Source of the DNA: Deltaproteobacteria bacterium
Lineage (GTDB): Bacteria; Desulfobacterota; Binatia; UTPRO1
Reading direction: 5' to 3'
Length of the DNA stretch: 64,000 nucleotides
Assembly: GCA_020852955.1 (NCBI GenBank)
Contig: JADYZW010000019.1
Coordinates: forward strand, 41,308-105,307
The notes below the pieces were generated by a model. That model had not been told where the DNA came from. It did no database searches and saw nothing but the letters and a program-made list of their open reading frames with translations. The stretch's first letter is position 1. The number at the start of each line of letters is the position of its first letter. This document shows positions 17,045 through 26,096 of this stretch, piece by piece. The translations under genes and the position numbers were made by a program.

Positions 17045-17111
17045 ACCGGCGCCATCGCGCCGCGCCGTTCCTGCGTTGAACGATCCCGGGCCCTGGGATA
17101 ATCGGCTCCGC

Positions 17112-17927
17112 ATGCGCTCATCCAGAACGAAGACTCAGCAGCAGCAGCTGCTGTTGCTGCTGCTGGCCGCGCTCCTCGCGAGCGCGGGTTGCGTCAAGCG
17201 GCAGACCCGCGTCAATTCGCCGACCACTATCGATCCAGCGCTGCTCGACACGGCGCGAGCGGTGGTCGGCGCGCCGGACCGCGCCGCCGCCGACCGTGCC
17301 CTCGATGCGGGGCGCCATCCCGACCGACTGCTCGCGTTCATCGGCGCCCGGCCCGGCATGCGGATCGCCGAGATCGGCTCCGGGTTCGGCTATACGGCCG
17401 AGCTGCTCGCCCGTGCGGTCGCGCCGAACGGCGTCGTCTACGGCCAGAACAACGCGTTCATCCGCGAGCGGTTCGCCGAGGCGCCCTGGACCACGCGCCT
17501 CGCGAAGCCGGTCATGAAGAACGTGGTCCGGGTCGATCGCGAGTTCGACGATCCGCTCCCGCCGGATGCCACGGGTCTCGACGCCGTCGTCAACGTCCTT
17601 CTCTACCACGATACCGTGTGGATGAAGACGGATCGGACGAAGATGAATCGTGCGATCTACGCCGCGCTCAAGCCGGGCGGCGTCTACGTGATCGTCGACC
17701 ACTCCGGACGCCCGGGTACGGGCGTCACCGAGACCGAATCCCTGCACCGCATCGAGGAGCGGGTCGTCCGGCAGGAGATCGAAGCCGCCGGCTTCCGGTT
17801 CGTGGCGGCCGCCGACTTCCTCCGCAATCCCGCCGATCCGCGCGACTGGAATGCCTCGCCGCGCAAGGCCGGCGACCGACGCGGCACCAGCGACCGCTTC
17901 GTCCTGAAGTTCGCCAAGCCCGCCTGA
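17112..17927 (+). CDS. Exported class I SAM-methyltransferase-like protein (probable lipoprotein)
   Basis: 271 residues. The N-terminus is a short basic stretch, QQQQLLLLLLAALLASAGC, and then the mature chain. The cleavage site resembles a lipobox ending at Cys27, although the -3 residue is Ser rather than Leu/Val/Ile. The mature part is a Rossmann methyltransferase: motif I is RIAEIGSGFGYTAELLA, followed by LDAVVNVLLYHD and ALKPGGVYVIVDHS. SAM is cytoplasmic, so a methyltransferase behind a signal sequence is puzzling, though similar annotated proteins occur in Gram-negative genomes. The Q/L run is encoded by (CAG)4(CTG)2TTG(CTG)3 at 17136-17165, a strongly self-complementary tract. The ATG is at 17112. 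Confidence 0.8.
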   Translation: MRSSRTKTQQQQLLLLLLAALLASAGCVKRQTRVNSPTTIDPALLDTARAVVGAPDRAAADRALDAGRHPDRLLAFIGARPGMRIAEIGSGFGYTAELLARAVAPNGVVYGQNNAFIRERFAEAPWTTRLAKPVMKNVVRVDREFDDPLPPDATGLDAVVNVLLYHDTVWMKTDRTKMNRAIYAALKPGGVYVIVDHSGRPGTGVTETESLHRIEERVVRQEIEAAGFRFVAAADFLRNPADPRDWNASPRKAGDRRGTSDRFVLKFAKPA

Positions 17928-17972
17928 ACTCGCGACGGGCGCGAGCGGAGCGCGCGCCGAGCGGCGACCGCC

Positions 17973-18326
17973 CTACGTGTCGAGGCCCCACTTGCGCTTG
18001 TTGGCCTCGATCTCGACCGCCGTCGGATGCTCCTTCTTCTCGGTCGGCCCCACTTCGAAGTCGTCCTTGTGCTCCATCATCTTGTAGTTGAGGGGCGTGT
18101 CGTCGGCGAAGATCGCGGGAACGGCCGCTTCCTCGAAGATGGCCTGCCACGGACACTCCGGCTCGCACGCGCCACAGTCGATGCAGTCCTCGGGGTGGAT
18201 GTACAGCTGATTCGGGAAGGTTTCGTGGTCCGGGCCCTTGTACGCGTAAATGCAGTCGACGGGGCACACGGTCACGCAGGCGGTGTCCACGCAGTCGCGA
18301 CAGAGGCGGGTGATGATGTAGGCCAT
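17973..18326 (-). CDS. Ferredoxin, 7Fe type ([3Fe-4S][4Fe-4S])
   Basis: 117-residue soluble electron carrier. Cys spacing matches the FdxA / Azotobacter FdI pattern: C9, C17 and C58 for a [3Fe-4S] cluster, and C21, C48, C51 and C54 for a [4Fe-4S] cluster, with extra C12 and C25 at the positions of the free cysteines in FdI. The N-terminus [12 protein letters not shown] and the stretch [15 protein letters not shown] are characteristic. The C-terminal ~55 residues (ending KRKWGLDT) carry no cluster ligands, as in this family. The ATG at 18326 lies 33 bp after the stop of the large VWA gene, so it may be the last gene of that operon. The partner is unknown. The Rieske oxygenase at 12672 and the P450 at 41964 both need electron donors. 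Confidence 0.9.
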   Translation of the reverse strand: MAYIITRLCRDCVDTACVTVCPVDCIYAYKGPDHETFPNQLYIHPEDCIDCGACEPECPWQAIFEEAAVPAIFADDTPLNYKMMEHKDDFEVGPTEKKEHPTAVEIEANKRKWGLDT

Positions 18327-18359
18327 AGGCGCGATCTCTGCCGGTTCCGAATGGCCGTG

Positions 18360-20942
18360 TCAAAGCAACATCAGCCGCCGGATCGCGACGTCGGCAAGCA
18401 CCAGCACGAGGGCGAGCGGCGCCAGCACCCAGTCGAGCGGCATCGTCTCGTGGCGGACGCCGGCACGCGCCGTGAAGACGCGCGCGGGTTCGGGATCGAC
18501 GGCGCCGCCGGTCGCCGCGGCGACCTCGCGCAAGAGCGCGGCGTTGGTCGCGACGGTGCGCAGCTCGCGATCGCTGTCGGCGCTCGCGGGCACGAGCAGG
18601 TCGAAGGGCTCCGCGCTCGACGATCCGCCGCGCGCCAGCGCGGCGGCGTGGACTCCCGGCCGGAGGTTCGCCACGGTCGCGGCGAAGGTCCGCGGTCCGA
18701 CCTGCCGCAGCACGACGTCCTCGGCGTCGTCGAGGCGCAGGACGAAGGGCCCGGCGTCCTCCGCCAGCGTTTCGAGCGCGATGCGGGTTCCGTCCCGCCG
18801 TCGCGTCACCTCGACCCGGTGGTCGTCCGCGCGCCCGCGCGCCGCGGTCCACTCGGCGAGCTGGGTCCAGAGCTTCGCGAAGCCGCGCCATGTGGGCCAC
18901 GCGGACGCCCCGCCCTGGAAATCGAGCGGCACGACGGCGACGCGGCCGAGCTCGTATTGCCAGGTGGCGAGCAGCGGGTCCCGCGCTTGCCCGTCCTCGA
19001 CGAAGAGGCGCACCTCCGCGCCGCGCTTCGTCTCCACGACCGCCCAGCGCGTGACCGGCGGCACCTCCCGCTCGGGAATGCCCGCGAGGATGGCGCCGCC
19101 CTCCGCGGCGCGGATGGGCATCTCGCGCCGTTCGGTCGAACGGCCCATCAGCCGCTGCGCGTCGCGGATCATCAGCTGGGGCAGCTGCTGGGCGTCCGCG
19201 ACGTGATGGAACGTCCCGCCGGTCGCCCGCGAGATGGCATCGAGGAGGTCGAGATTCACGGTGTCGCTTCCGATGCGGATGCTCGTGACGGTGATCTCGG
19301 CGCGCGCGAGCGCCGCGATCACGGCGGCGTGGTCCTCCGCCGAGCGATTGCTGTCGCCGTCGGTGAGCAGGATGACGTGACGCACGGCGCGGCCCGAAGC
19401 GATCAGGTTCCGCCGCGCGATCTCGAGCGCCTCCTTGAAATCGGTGCCGCCGCCGTACTGGATCTGCTGGATCCGAGCGGCGAGCGCGGCACGGCTTTCG
19501 CCCGCGGGGAGGAGCGGTCCGAGTTCGTACGGCTGCGAGTCGAACGCGATGGTCGCAACGAGGTCGCGATCGCCGAGCTGGTCGAGCACCGCGAGCGCCG
19601 CGCGCTTGGCGTACGCCATCTTCTCGCCGTTGTGCAGCGCGGGTTGGTGGCTCGCGTATCCCATGCTGTTGGAGCGGTCGATGATCAGGTAGATCGCGAT
19701 GGGTTCGCGCTCCTGCGGCGACGCCGCTTGCGCGCGCATCGTGACCGGCAGCACGCGCTCGAACGCGCTTCCGGCGTAGCGGGCGTCGCCGAAGAGGTGC
19801 TCGCCGCCCGTCGCGATGAGGCCGCCGCCCTGCGCGACCCAGGCGGCGAGCGCCTCCAGCGTCGCGTCGCTCAGGTCGGCGCGCGCCACGTCGTCGAAGA
19901 CGACGAGGTGCTGACGCGCGATCTCCTCGATGCCGCCGGCAAGCGCGCGCGGCGGCACGATCTCGACGTGCATGCCGTGCCCGGCGAGGGCGGTCGCGAC
20001 GACCGGCGATGCGCGCTCGCTCGCGACGAGGACGTGCAGCGGCTCGGTGACGGCGACCGCCGCGCGTCCTCGTCCCGGCAGCGGCGCGCCGTCGCTCGTG
20101 AGCGCGAGCTCCGCCTCGATCGCGTACTGTCCGGCGCCGCGCAGGCGATAGGGCATGCCGATCACGTTGAGCCCCGGCGTCAACCGCACGCGCTCGCGCG
20201 TGAGGGGCGCGCCGTTCGCGAGGAGACGCAGCTCGGCCAACATCGGCGCGGCCGCGCGGCTCTCGACGACGAGCTCGAGTGGAAGCACCGAGTGCTCGGG
20301 CGCGAAGCCCGGTGCGAGCACTCGCCGGATCACCGCTGCCGGCAGCGCCGCGCCGCTCGGCGCGAAGGCGTAGACCGGGACGCGGGGCCCGGTGCGCGCG
20401 CTCTCGGCGGCGAGGCTGCCGCTCGTCTCGTTGCCGTCGGAAAAGAGGAGGAGCGCCCGTTCCTTCCCGGCCGGGCAGAGCGCGCTCGCCATCGTGAAGG
20501 CGGTGGCGAGATCGGTGTCGCCGCTCTCGAAGCCGGTCACGTCGCTGGCGGGCGGGGGCAGGAGCGTGGCGACGTCGCGCACGTCGTGCCGGGGATGGGC
20601 GACCACCCGCGCCCGCGCGGCGAACGCGACCGACCCGAGCATGTCTTCGGCCCCGAGTCCGCGGATGACCGCCTCGAGGACCTCGCGCGCCCGCGCGACG
20701 GCGGCGTCCTGTACGCTCGCCGAGACGTCGATCGCGGCGACGAGGCACGTGCCCGCCGCGGGCCGAGGGCGCTCCAGGCGTATGCCAGAGAGCAGCGCGA
20801 TCAACGCCGCCGCGGCCGCGGCGCGCGTCAGCGCCGCCAGGAGCGGCGCGCGCCCGGTGCGGACACCGCGCTTGCGCGCGACGAGCAGGGGAAGCGCCGC
20901 GAGCAGCAGAAGGAGCGCGGGCGTGACGAACCGGATGCTCAT
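18360..20942 (-). CDS. Large membrane protein with two von Willebrand A domains and a GATase1-like segment
   Basis: 860 residues. N-terminal helices (about 5-22 and 36-55) are followed by a first VWA domain with IDVSASVQDA (~71-80, MIDAS DxSxS). A middle beta-rich region comes next, then a glutamine-amidotransferase-like segment (LVVFDDVARADLSDATLEAL, then GGGLIATGGEHLFG). A second, full VWA domain has LIIDRSNSMGY and ILLTDGDSNRSAEDH. After another beta-rich part comes a final helix (WVLAPLALVLVLADVAIRRL). It belongs to the periplasm-facing VWA proteins encoded with MoxR and DUF58, which are thought to assemble or stabilise membrane or secreted complexes. The ATG at 20942 overlaps the stop of the preceding gene (ATGA). 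Confidence 0.85.
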   Translation of the reverse strand: MSIRFVTPALLLLLAALPLLVARKRGVRTGRAPLLAALTRAAAAAALIALLSGIRLERPRPAAGTCLVAAIDVSASVQDAAVARAREVLEAVIRGLGAEDMLGSVAFAARARVVAHPRHDVRDVATLLPPPASDVTGFESGDTDLATAFTMASALCPAGKERALLLFSDGNETSGSLAAESARTGPRVPVYAFAPSGAALPAAVIRRVLAPGFAPEHSVLPLELVVESRAAAPMLAELRLLANGAPLTRERVRLTPGLNVIGMPYRLRGAGQYAIEAELALTSDGAPLPGRGRAAVAVTEPLHVLVASERASPVVATALAGHGMHVEIVPPRALAGGIEEIARQHLVVFDDVARADLSDATLEALAAWVAQGGGLIATGGEHLFGDARYAGSAFERVLPVTMRAQAASPQEREPIAIYLIIDRSNSMGYASHQPALHNGEKMAYAKRAALAVLDQLGDRDLVATIAFDSQPYELGPLLPAGESRAALAARIQQIQYGGGTDFKEALEIARRNLIASGRAVRHVILLTDGDSNRSAEDHAAVIAALARAEITVTSIRIGSDTVNLDLLDAISRATGGTFHHVADAQQLPQLMIRDAQRLMGRSTERREMPIRAAEGGAILAGIPEREVPPVTRWAVVETKRGAEVRLFVEDGQARDPLLATWQYELGRVAVVPLDFQGGASAWPTWRGFAKLWTQLAEWTAARGRADDHRVEVTRRRDGTRIALETLAEDAGPFVLRLDDAEDVVLRQVGPRTFAATVANLRPGVHAAALARGGSSSAEPFDLLVPASADSDRELRTVATNAALLREVAAATGGAVDPEPARVFTARAGVRHETMPLDWVLAPLALVLVLADVAIRRLMLL

Positions 20943-22825
20943 CGCGCATCGCCCTTCGGGTGCGTCGTGGCGACCGGCGGCGCGCGCCGAATCTGCGCCG
21001 CGCGCCAGAGCGCCCATTCGCCGGCCATGAGGGCGAGCGCGGCGGCGTACAGCCAGGGCGCGAGCGGCCGGCCGCTCGCCGCCGGCGCGGTCGGCGGCGG
21101 CGGCGCGGTCGCGCGCCATTCGGCGGCGCCGCTCCGGCCGACATCGGACTCGCGGTCGTCGAAGAGGTTCGCGAGCACGAGGCGTTCGCCGCCCGGCGGA
21201 CCGAGCGTGTAGACGCCCGCCCGCTCGGCGACCACGACGGGAGGCTCGCCGGCGACCTCCAGTCCGTCGCCGCCGCCCGGGGCGATCGGGCCGGCGCCCG
21301 CGATCGTCGGTCGTCCGGTCTCGACCAGGAGCGCGCTCGCGCCAAACGGCTCCGCGAGCCAGCGCAACGTCGCGAGCGTCAGCAGCAGGAGCGGCAGGCG
21401 ATCCGACGACCCGAGGGAGCCGCCGAGCTCCGCGCCGAGGCAGGCGGCGCGCCGTCCGTTGCGCTCGCCGACGACGAGCAGAGGAAACGCGGCGCGCGGC
21501 GTCGCCGCGAGCACGATCGGCGTTCCCCACGACGTCGCGCCGAGCTCGACCGCGCCGCTGACGCCGAGCGCCTGGAGCGCGCCGAGCCCCGCGAGCGCCG
21601 GATGCGCGTCGTCCCAATCCACGACGCTGGCGTCGCCGTGTCGCCCGCCGCTCGGACAGACGTCGTTGCCGGGGGGCGGCGCCACGTAGAGCGCATTGAC
21701 GGCGAGCGGCAGCGCCGCCGGCACGAATCCGTCGAAGATCGCCACCCGCCGTCCGGCCGGCGGGGCCGCCTCGAAGCGCTCGCGCGAGGTCACTTCGACG
21801 CGGCTTCCGGCGAGCGCGCTCGCCACCCCGGCGAAGGCGTCGGCGAGGGCCCGGGAGTCCGTGACCAGGAGCAGATCGAGGGGTATGCCCGCCCCGATCC
21901 ACGCGGTCGCGTGGTCGTCGACGGCCAGGGCGTCGGCGCCCCCGAGCCGCACCTCGAGCGGGCCGCTTCCGGGCGGCTGCGCCAAAAGCACGTGCTCGGT
22001 GGCGCGCGGCGCGATCGTGAAGGCGCGGCGCGCCCACGGCGCGCCGCCGACGCGCGCCTCGAGCACCGTGGCGCGGCTCGTGCGCGAGTAGTTCCGGACG
22101 TCGATAGTCGCGGTGGCGTCGCCCGAGCCGTGGAACGGCGGGGTCGTGACGGTGATGCCGGCGATCCCGACGTTGTCGTCGCTCCGTCCGAGCTGCACGT
22201 AGTCGAGCGCGGCGCGCGCTTCGGGCGTGAGGCCGCTCGCTTCGGGGGGAAGGTCCGTGAAGACGGCGATCGCCGCGTCCGGCCGGTCGGCGGCGATGCC
22301 ACGGGCGAGCTCCAGGGCCGGCGCCAGATCGGTCGGGGCGTCGGTCGGCGCGAGCGCCTCGAGCGCCGCCCGGATGCGCGCGTGGTCCCGGGTCCAGTCG
22401 AGAACGACGCGCGGCCGCGTCGCGGCGGTGAGGACCAGGACCTCGTCGTCCGCCGCCGTCTCGGCGACGCGGGCGAGTGCGCGCCGTCGGGCCTCGTCGA
22501 AGCGGGTGCCGTCGTCCTCGCGGGTCTGCATGCTCGCGGAGACGTCGAGCACGAGCACGAGCGGCGTGCCCGGCGTCGGCGGCGCCGTCCGTTCGAGTAC
22601 CGGACGGACGGACGCGGCGGCCAGCGCGAGCACGATCGCGAGCTGCGCGAAGAAGAGCCCGTCCGGCCGGAAGCGCTCGCGCTCGCGCGGCGGGCTCTCG
22701 ACGCGCCGCCACAGGAAGAGGTTGCCGACCGGAATCGTGCGTCGCCGCCGGTCGTAGAGGTAGAGCGCCACGAGGACCGCGATTGCGGCGAACGCGACGA
22801 GGCCGGCGGGGTTCCCGAGTCTCAT
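20939..22825 (-). CDS. BatA-like membrane protein with VWA domain
   Basis: 628 residues. Two N-terminal helices (residues ~7-24 and 57-76) enclose the BatA/aerotolerance N-terminal signature (TIPVGNLFLWRRVESPP). A VWA domain has LVLDVSASM at 91-99 (MIDAS) and IAVFTDLPPEASG. The next ~350 residues are beta-rich, with no cysteine cluster or enzyme motif seen. A last helix, APWLYAAALALMAGEWALW, lies near the C-terminus. Two membrane-anchored VWA proteins in tandem after DUF58 is the classical MoxR-operon layout. The ATG is at 22825, 10 bp after the DUF58 gene. Function is structural or chaperone-like by analogy only. Confidence 0.85.
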   Translation of the reverse strand: MRLGNPAGLVAFAAIAVLVALYLYDRRRRTIPVGNLFLWRRVESPPRERERFRPDGLFFAQLAIVLALAAASVRPVLERTAPPTPGTPLVLVLDVSASMQTREDDGTRFDEARRRALARVAETAADDEVLVLTAATRPRVVLDWTRDHARIRAALEALAPTDAPTDLAPALELARGIAADRPDAAIAVFTDLPPEASGLTPEARAALDYVQLGRSDDNVGIAGITVTTPPFHGSGDATATIDVRNYSRTSRATVLEARVGGAPWARRAFTIAPRATEHVLLAQPPGSGPLEVRLGGADALAVDDHATAWIGAGIPLDLLLVTDSRALADAFAGVASALAGSRVEVTSRERFEAAPPAGRRVAIFDGFVPAALPLAVNALYVAPPPGNDVCPSGGRHGDASVVDWDDAHPALAGLGALQALGVSGAVELGATSWGTPIVLAATPRAAFPLLVVGERNGRRAACLGAELGGSLGSSDRLPLLLLTLATLRWLAEPFGASALLVETGRPTIAGAGPIAPGGGDGLEVAGEPPVVVAERAGVYTLGPPGGERLVLANLFDDRESDVGRSGAAEWRATAPPPPTAPAASGRPLAPWLYAAALALMAGEWALWRAAQIRRAPPVATTHPKGDAR

Positions 22826-22835
22826 GCGCGCCCCG

Positions 22836-23750
22836 TCATCGCCGCCGCACGAGCCCGGTCCGCGCGAGCTCGATCGTGACGAAGGCGGCGAGGTCCGTGC
22901 CGGCCGTCCACCGCGCGTAGGTGCACCGCAGGCGCGCGGCGACCTCCCGGAGCGCGGCGAGGTGCGCGTCCAGCACCTCGCGGTAGCGCGCGGCGACCGC
23001 CGACGTCAGCACCATCGGATGGGTCGCGCCGGTCTCGACGTCCACCAGGATCCCACGCGTGAAACGGTCCGCCGGGTCCAGCTCGCTGGCGCCGATCACG
23101 TGCAGGAGGTGGACCTCGAAGCCCCGGGCCTGGAGCGCCAGGATCCCGCGCTCGATCTCCGCGGGCTCGGTCATGAGGTCGGAGACGAGGAGGGCGACGC
23201 CCGCTTCCGGATGGCGGCGCGCGTAGTCCTCGCACGCCGCGTCGAGCCGTACCCTACCCCCGATCTCCGACGCGGCGAGCAGCTTGGCGAGCGCGCGGAC
23301 GCCACGGCGGTGGCGATGGACGGGCGAGGTCGCGGCGGCGCCATCGCCGCGGAGCCACGCGACCTGTACGGCGTCGTTTGCCTTGAGTGCGACGTAGGCC
23401 AGCGCCAAGACGAGCGCCTGCGCGCCGGCGCGCTTCTCGTCCTCGGGCGGGGCATCCATCGACGCGCTCGCGTCGAGCAGCACGTGGAAGCGCACTTCGC
23501 GCTCGGCGGTGAAGCGGCGGACGAGGAGCTGATCGAGGCGCGCCATCGCCGACCAGTCGAGGTGGCGGAGATCGTCGCCCGGCGCGTAGGGGCTGTACGC
23601 CTCGACTTCGACGCCCGAGGCCTGCGCGCGTCCCGGGAAGCGGCGCTCGCCCGGGCGCTCCCCCATGCCGCGGCGGACGTGCAGCGTGAGGCCGTCGAAC
23701 CGTGCGAGCTCGGCGAGGTCGAGCGCCCCGCGCGGCGTCGGCCGGCTCAC
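22836..23750 (-). CDS. DUF58 domain protein of a MoxR operon
   Basis: 304 residues, soluble. The DUF58 signature is complete: GVEVEAYSPYAPGDDLRHLDWSAMAR (about residues 46-71), then RFHVLLDASASMD with a VWA-like MIDAS at 93-98. A later VWA strand, VALLVSDLMTEPAEIE, follows. DUF58 proteins are regular partners of MoxR ATPases. They are proposed to bridge the AAA+ ring and the membrane VWA proteins. The GTG start at 23750 overlaps the moxR stop by four bases (GTGA). Confidence 0.9.
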   Translation of the reverse strand: MSRPTPRGALDLAELARFDGLTLHVRRGMGERPGERRFPGRAQASGVEVEAYSPYAPGDDLRHLDWSAMARLDQLLVRRFTAEREVRFHVLLDASASMDAPPEDEKRAGAQALVLALAYVALKANDAVQVAWLRGDGAAATSPVHRHRRGVRALAKLLAASEIGGRVRLDAACEDYARRHPEAGVALLVSDLMTEPAEIERGILALQARGFEVHLLHVIGASELDPADRFTRGILVDVETGATHPMVLTSAVAARYREVLDAHLAALREVAARLRCTYARWTAGTDLAAFVTIELARTGLVRRR

Positions 23751-24769
23751 GTGCGCAGGCGGCGCGCCGCGGCCAGCACCCGCTCGACGATCTCGTCGGG
23801 CGCGACGCCGGCCGCTTCGGCGGCGAAGCTCATGACCAGGCGGTGCCGGAGCGCGGGCACGGCGACCTTGTCGACGTCGTCGTAGGTGGCGTGCGGACGG
23901 CCGTCGAGGAGCGCCATGACCTTCGCTCCGAGCACGAGCGCCTGTGCCCCGCGCGGGCTTGCGCCGTACGTGACGTAGCGGCGCACGTCGCTCTCGGCCT
24001 CGCTGTCGCCGCGGGCGCCGGCCGGCGTCGTCAGGCGCACGAGGCCGGCGACGTAGCGCTCGACGTGCGGCGCCACCAGCACCTCGCGCACGAGGCGTTT
24101 CAGTTCCTCGGCGCGCCCCGCCGCGCGGTCCGCGGACAGCACGGGGCGGATCGTCGGCGAATCGGCGACGGTGGTCGCGGCGAGGATGCGCGCGAGCTCC
24201 GGCTCGCTCGGATACTCGAGCCGCACCTTGAAAAGGAACCGGTCGAGCTGCGCCTCGGGCAGCTGATAGGTGCCCTCCATCTCGATCGGGTTCAGCGTGG
24301 CGAGCACGAAGAACGGCGCGGCGAGGCGGTAGCTCGCGCCGGCCACGGTGACCTGCTGCTCGGCCATCGCTTCCAGCAGCGCCGATTGCGTCTTCGGCGT
24401 CGCGCGGTTGATCTCGTCGCCGAGGAGGAGGTGCGCGAAGATCGGGCCGGCGACGAATGCCAGCTCGCGCCGCCCGTCGGGATGCTCCGTGATGATGCGC
24501 GTGCCGGTGATGTCCGCCGGCATGAGGTCGACCGTGAACTGGATGCGGTTGAAGCTCAGGTTCAACGCTTCGGCCAGGGAGCGCACAATCAAGGTCTTGC
24601 CGATCCCCGGCACGCCCTCGATGAGAACGTGGCCGCCCGCGAAGAAGGAGGTCAGGATCGTTTCGATCGCCTGCGCGTGCCCGATCACGACGCGCGCGAT
24701 CTCGGCGCGGATGGCGGCGAAGGTCCGTTGGAAGTCCTCGATGGCGGCGCTGGCGATCGCGGGCGTCAT
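23747..24769 (-). CDS. MoxR family AAA+ ATPase
   Basis: 340-residue AAA+ chaperone ATPase. Walker A GVPGIGKT is at 52-59, Walker B LLLGDEIN is at about 114-121, and sensor 1 lies in FVLATLNPIEMEGTYQLPEAQLDRF, the hallmark MoxR sequence. The lid domain contains YVTYGASPRGAQALVLGAK (sensor 2 region). MoxR proteins act with VWA partners in maturation of enzyme complexes, including metal insertion into methanol dehydrogenase in the founding case. The client here is unknown, and the ferredoxin at the end of the operon is one candidate. The ATG overlaps the upstream gene's stop (ATGA), and its own stop overlaps the DUF58 start. Confidence 0.95.
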   Translation of the reverse strand: MTPAIASAAIEDFQRTFAAIRAEIARVVIGHAQAIETILTSFFAGGHVLIEGVPGIGKTLIVRSLAEALNLSFNRIQFTVDLMPADITGTRIITEHPDGRRELAFVAGPIFAHLLLGDEINRATPKTQSALLEAMAEQQVTVAGASYRLAAPFFVLATLNPIEMEGTYQLPEAQLDRFLFKVRLEYPSEPELARILAATTVADSPTIRPVLSADRAAGRAEELKRLVREVLVAPHVERYVAGLVRLTTPAGARGDSEAESDVRRYVTYGASPRGAQALVLGAKVMALLDGRPHATYDDVDKVAVPALRHRLVMSFAAEAAGVAPDEIVERVLAAARRLRT

Positions 24770-26049
24770 GGCTCCTCGCGGTGGGCGAACACCTCGCGCA
24801 CCACCTGCTCGTATGCGGCCGGGATGGTCATGCGATGCACCGCGCTCGCGCGCCGTTGGTCGGCGGCGAGGGCGGGGTGCGCGTCGGGACCGGCGTCGGG
24901 TGCGGCGCCGCCGGCCCGACGATGGCCGGCCGGGTCGTTGCGCATGCGCGCGGCCAGGGACAGCTCGAACGAACCGTCGGTGTCCGAGGTGTCGACGCTC
25001 GAGCCGGTGAAGAGATCACCGGGAGACGCGGCGTTGCCGGCGCCGCTCGCGCCGGCGACGCCGTCGCGGGGCTCCTCGGCGCCGGGCGGGGCGCCCGACG
25101 GGGCGGCGTCCTCGGGATCGCCGCCGCGGCCGTCGCCGGCCCCGAGCGCCTCCCGGTCCGCGCCGCCGCGCCGGTCGCGTCGTGCGAAGCGCGCGGCGTC
25201 CCCGCGTTCGGCATCGAGCTCCGTGGCGTCGATCGCCTCGCCCTCGGCAGGGCCTTCCAGTCCGCTCGCTCCGGCCCGCGCCAGGGCGTCGCGGACGCGT
25301 TCCCAGGCCTTGCCCCACACCTGCGCGCGGACGTTTTCCTGGAGCGCGCTCGAGAGCCGCGTCAGGCGCGAGTCGGCGCGGGCCGTGGCGCGCCCGCCGG
25401 CGTGGCCGGCGCCGCGCGTCGTCGCTTCCGGCGCCGCGATCACGCGGTCGTCGACCGTCGCCTCGGGGGCGCGTGCGGCGTCGGCCTCGGCCATGCCGGC
25501 CCCCGCGCCGCGGCCGGCCGGCGCCGCGGGCGGCGCGAGCGCCGCCAGGCGCACCGCCGCCGCGAGCGCGAGCAGCGCGGCGACCGCGGCCGCGAGGGCG
25601 CCTCGCGGCGCGCGTCGCGGCAGGAGCCGGCGCGGCGTCCAGGCCGGCAACGTGGCGCCGACCTCCGAGACCAGGAGCGGGTGGAAGAAGCCCGCCGCGA
25701 GCCCGGGCTCCGCGCCGAGCTCGAGGAGCGTGCGCACGCGGCCGGCGAGGCCGCCCGCGCGCTCGACCCAGGCGATCGCATCGGGGCGCGAGAGCCAGCG
25801 GCGCCTCGTCGTCCCCGCGAGCCGTCCGCCCGCCGCGAGCGCCGCCACGAGCGTCGTCCATCCGGCGACGGCGAACACGTCGGCGCGCGCGAACAACGCC
25901 ACCGGCAGCAGCACGACGGCGGCGCCGCCCGCGCCCGCGATCGACAGGTAGAGCGCGCGCTGCAGCTCGTAGAGGTTCTTGCGCCGGCGCACGCGGCGAA
26001 CCTGCCGTTCGACCACATCGACGGCACCGGTAGGCGTGAGTTCCGGCAT
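24766..26049 (-). CDS. Membrane protein with long disordered C-terminal half, MoxR-operon associated
   Basis: 427 residues, family not recognised. An N-terminal basic coiled segment (VVERQVRRVRRRKNLYELQRAL) leads to two hydrophobic helices (LYLSIAGAGGAAVVLLPVAL and VAGWTTLVAALAAGG). A cytoplasmic or periplasmic loop then precedes a third helix pair (ALAAAVAALLALAAAVRLAAL). Residues ~190-400 are low-complexity Ala/Gly/Asp/Glu/Arg sequence, probably disordered. A short folded end, RMTIPAAYEQVVREVFAHR, follows. Similar proteins with three N-terminal helices and a disordered tail occur first in other MoxR/DUF58/VWA operons and are sometimes labelled DUF4175-like. The ATG at 26049 begins MPELTPTGAVDV. 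The frame is open upstream, but that part is antisense-like sequence inside trmJ. Confidence 0.65.
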   Translation of the reverse strand: MPELTPTGAVDVVERQVRRVRRRKNLYELQRALYLSIAGAGGAAVVLLPVALFARADVFAVAGWTTLVAALAAGGRLAGTTRRRWLSRPDAIAWVERAGGLAGRVRTLLELGAEPGLAAGFFHPLLVSEVGATLPAWTPRRLLPRRAPRGALAAAVAALLALAAAVRLAALAPPAAPAGRGAGAGMAEADAARAPEATVDDRVIAAPEATTRGAGHAGGRATARADSRLTRLSSALQENVRAQVWGKAWERVRDALARAGASGLEGPAEGEAIDATELDAERGDAARFARRDRRGGADREALGAGDGRGGDPEDAAPSGAPPGAEEPRDGVAGASGAGNAASPGDLFTGSSVDTSDTDGSFELSLAARMRNDPAGHRRAGGAAPDAGPDAHPALAADQRRASAVHRMTIPAAYEQVVREVFAHREEP

Positions 26050-26096
26050 GAATCGTCGCGCGACCGGATCGACGATAGTGAAGGCCCGGAGGCCGG

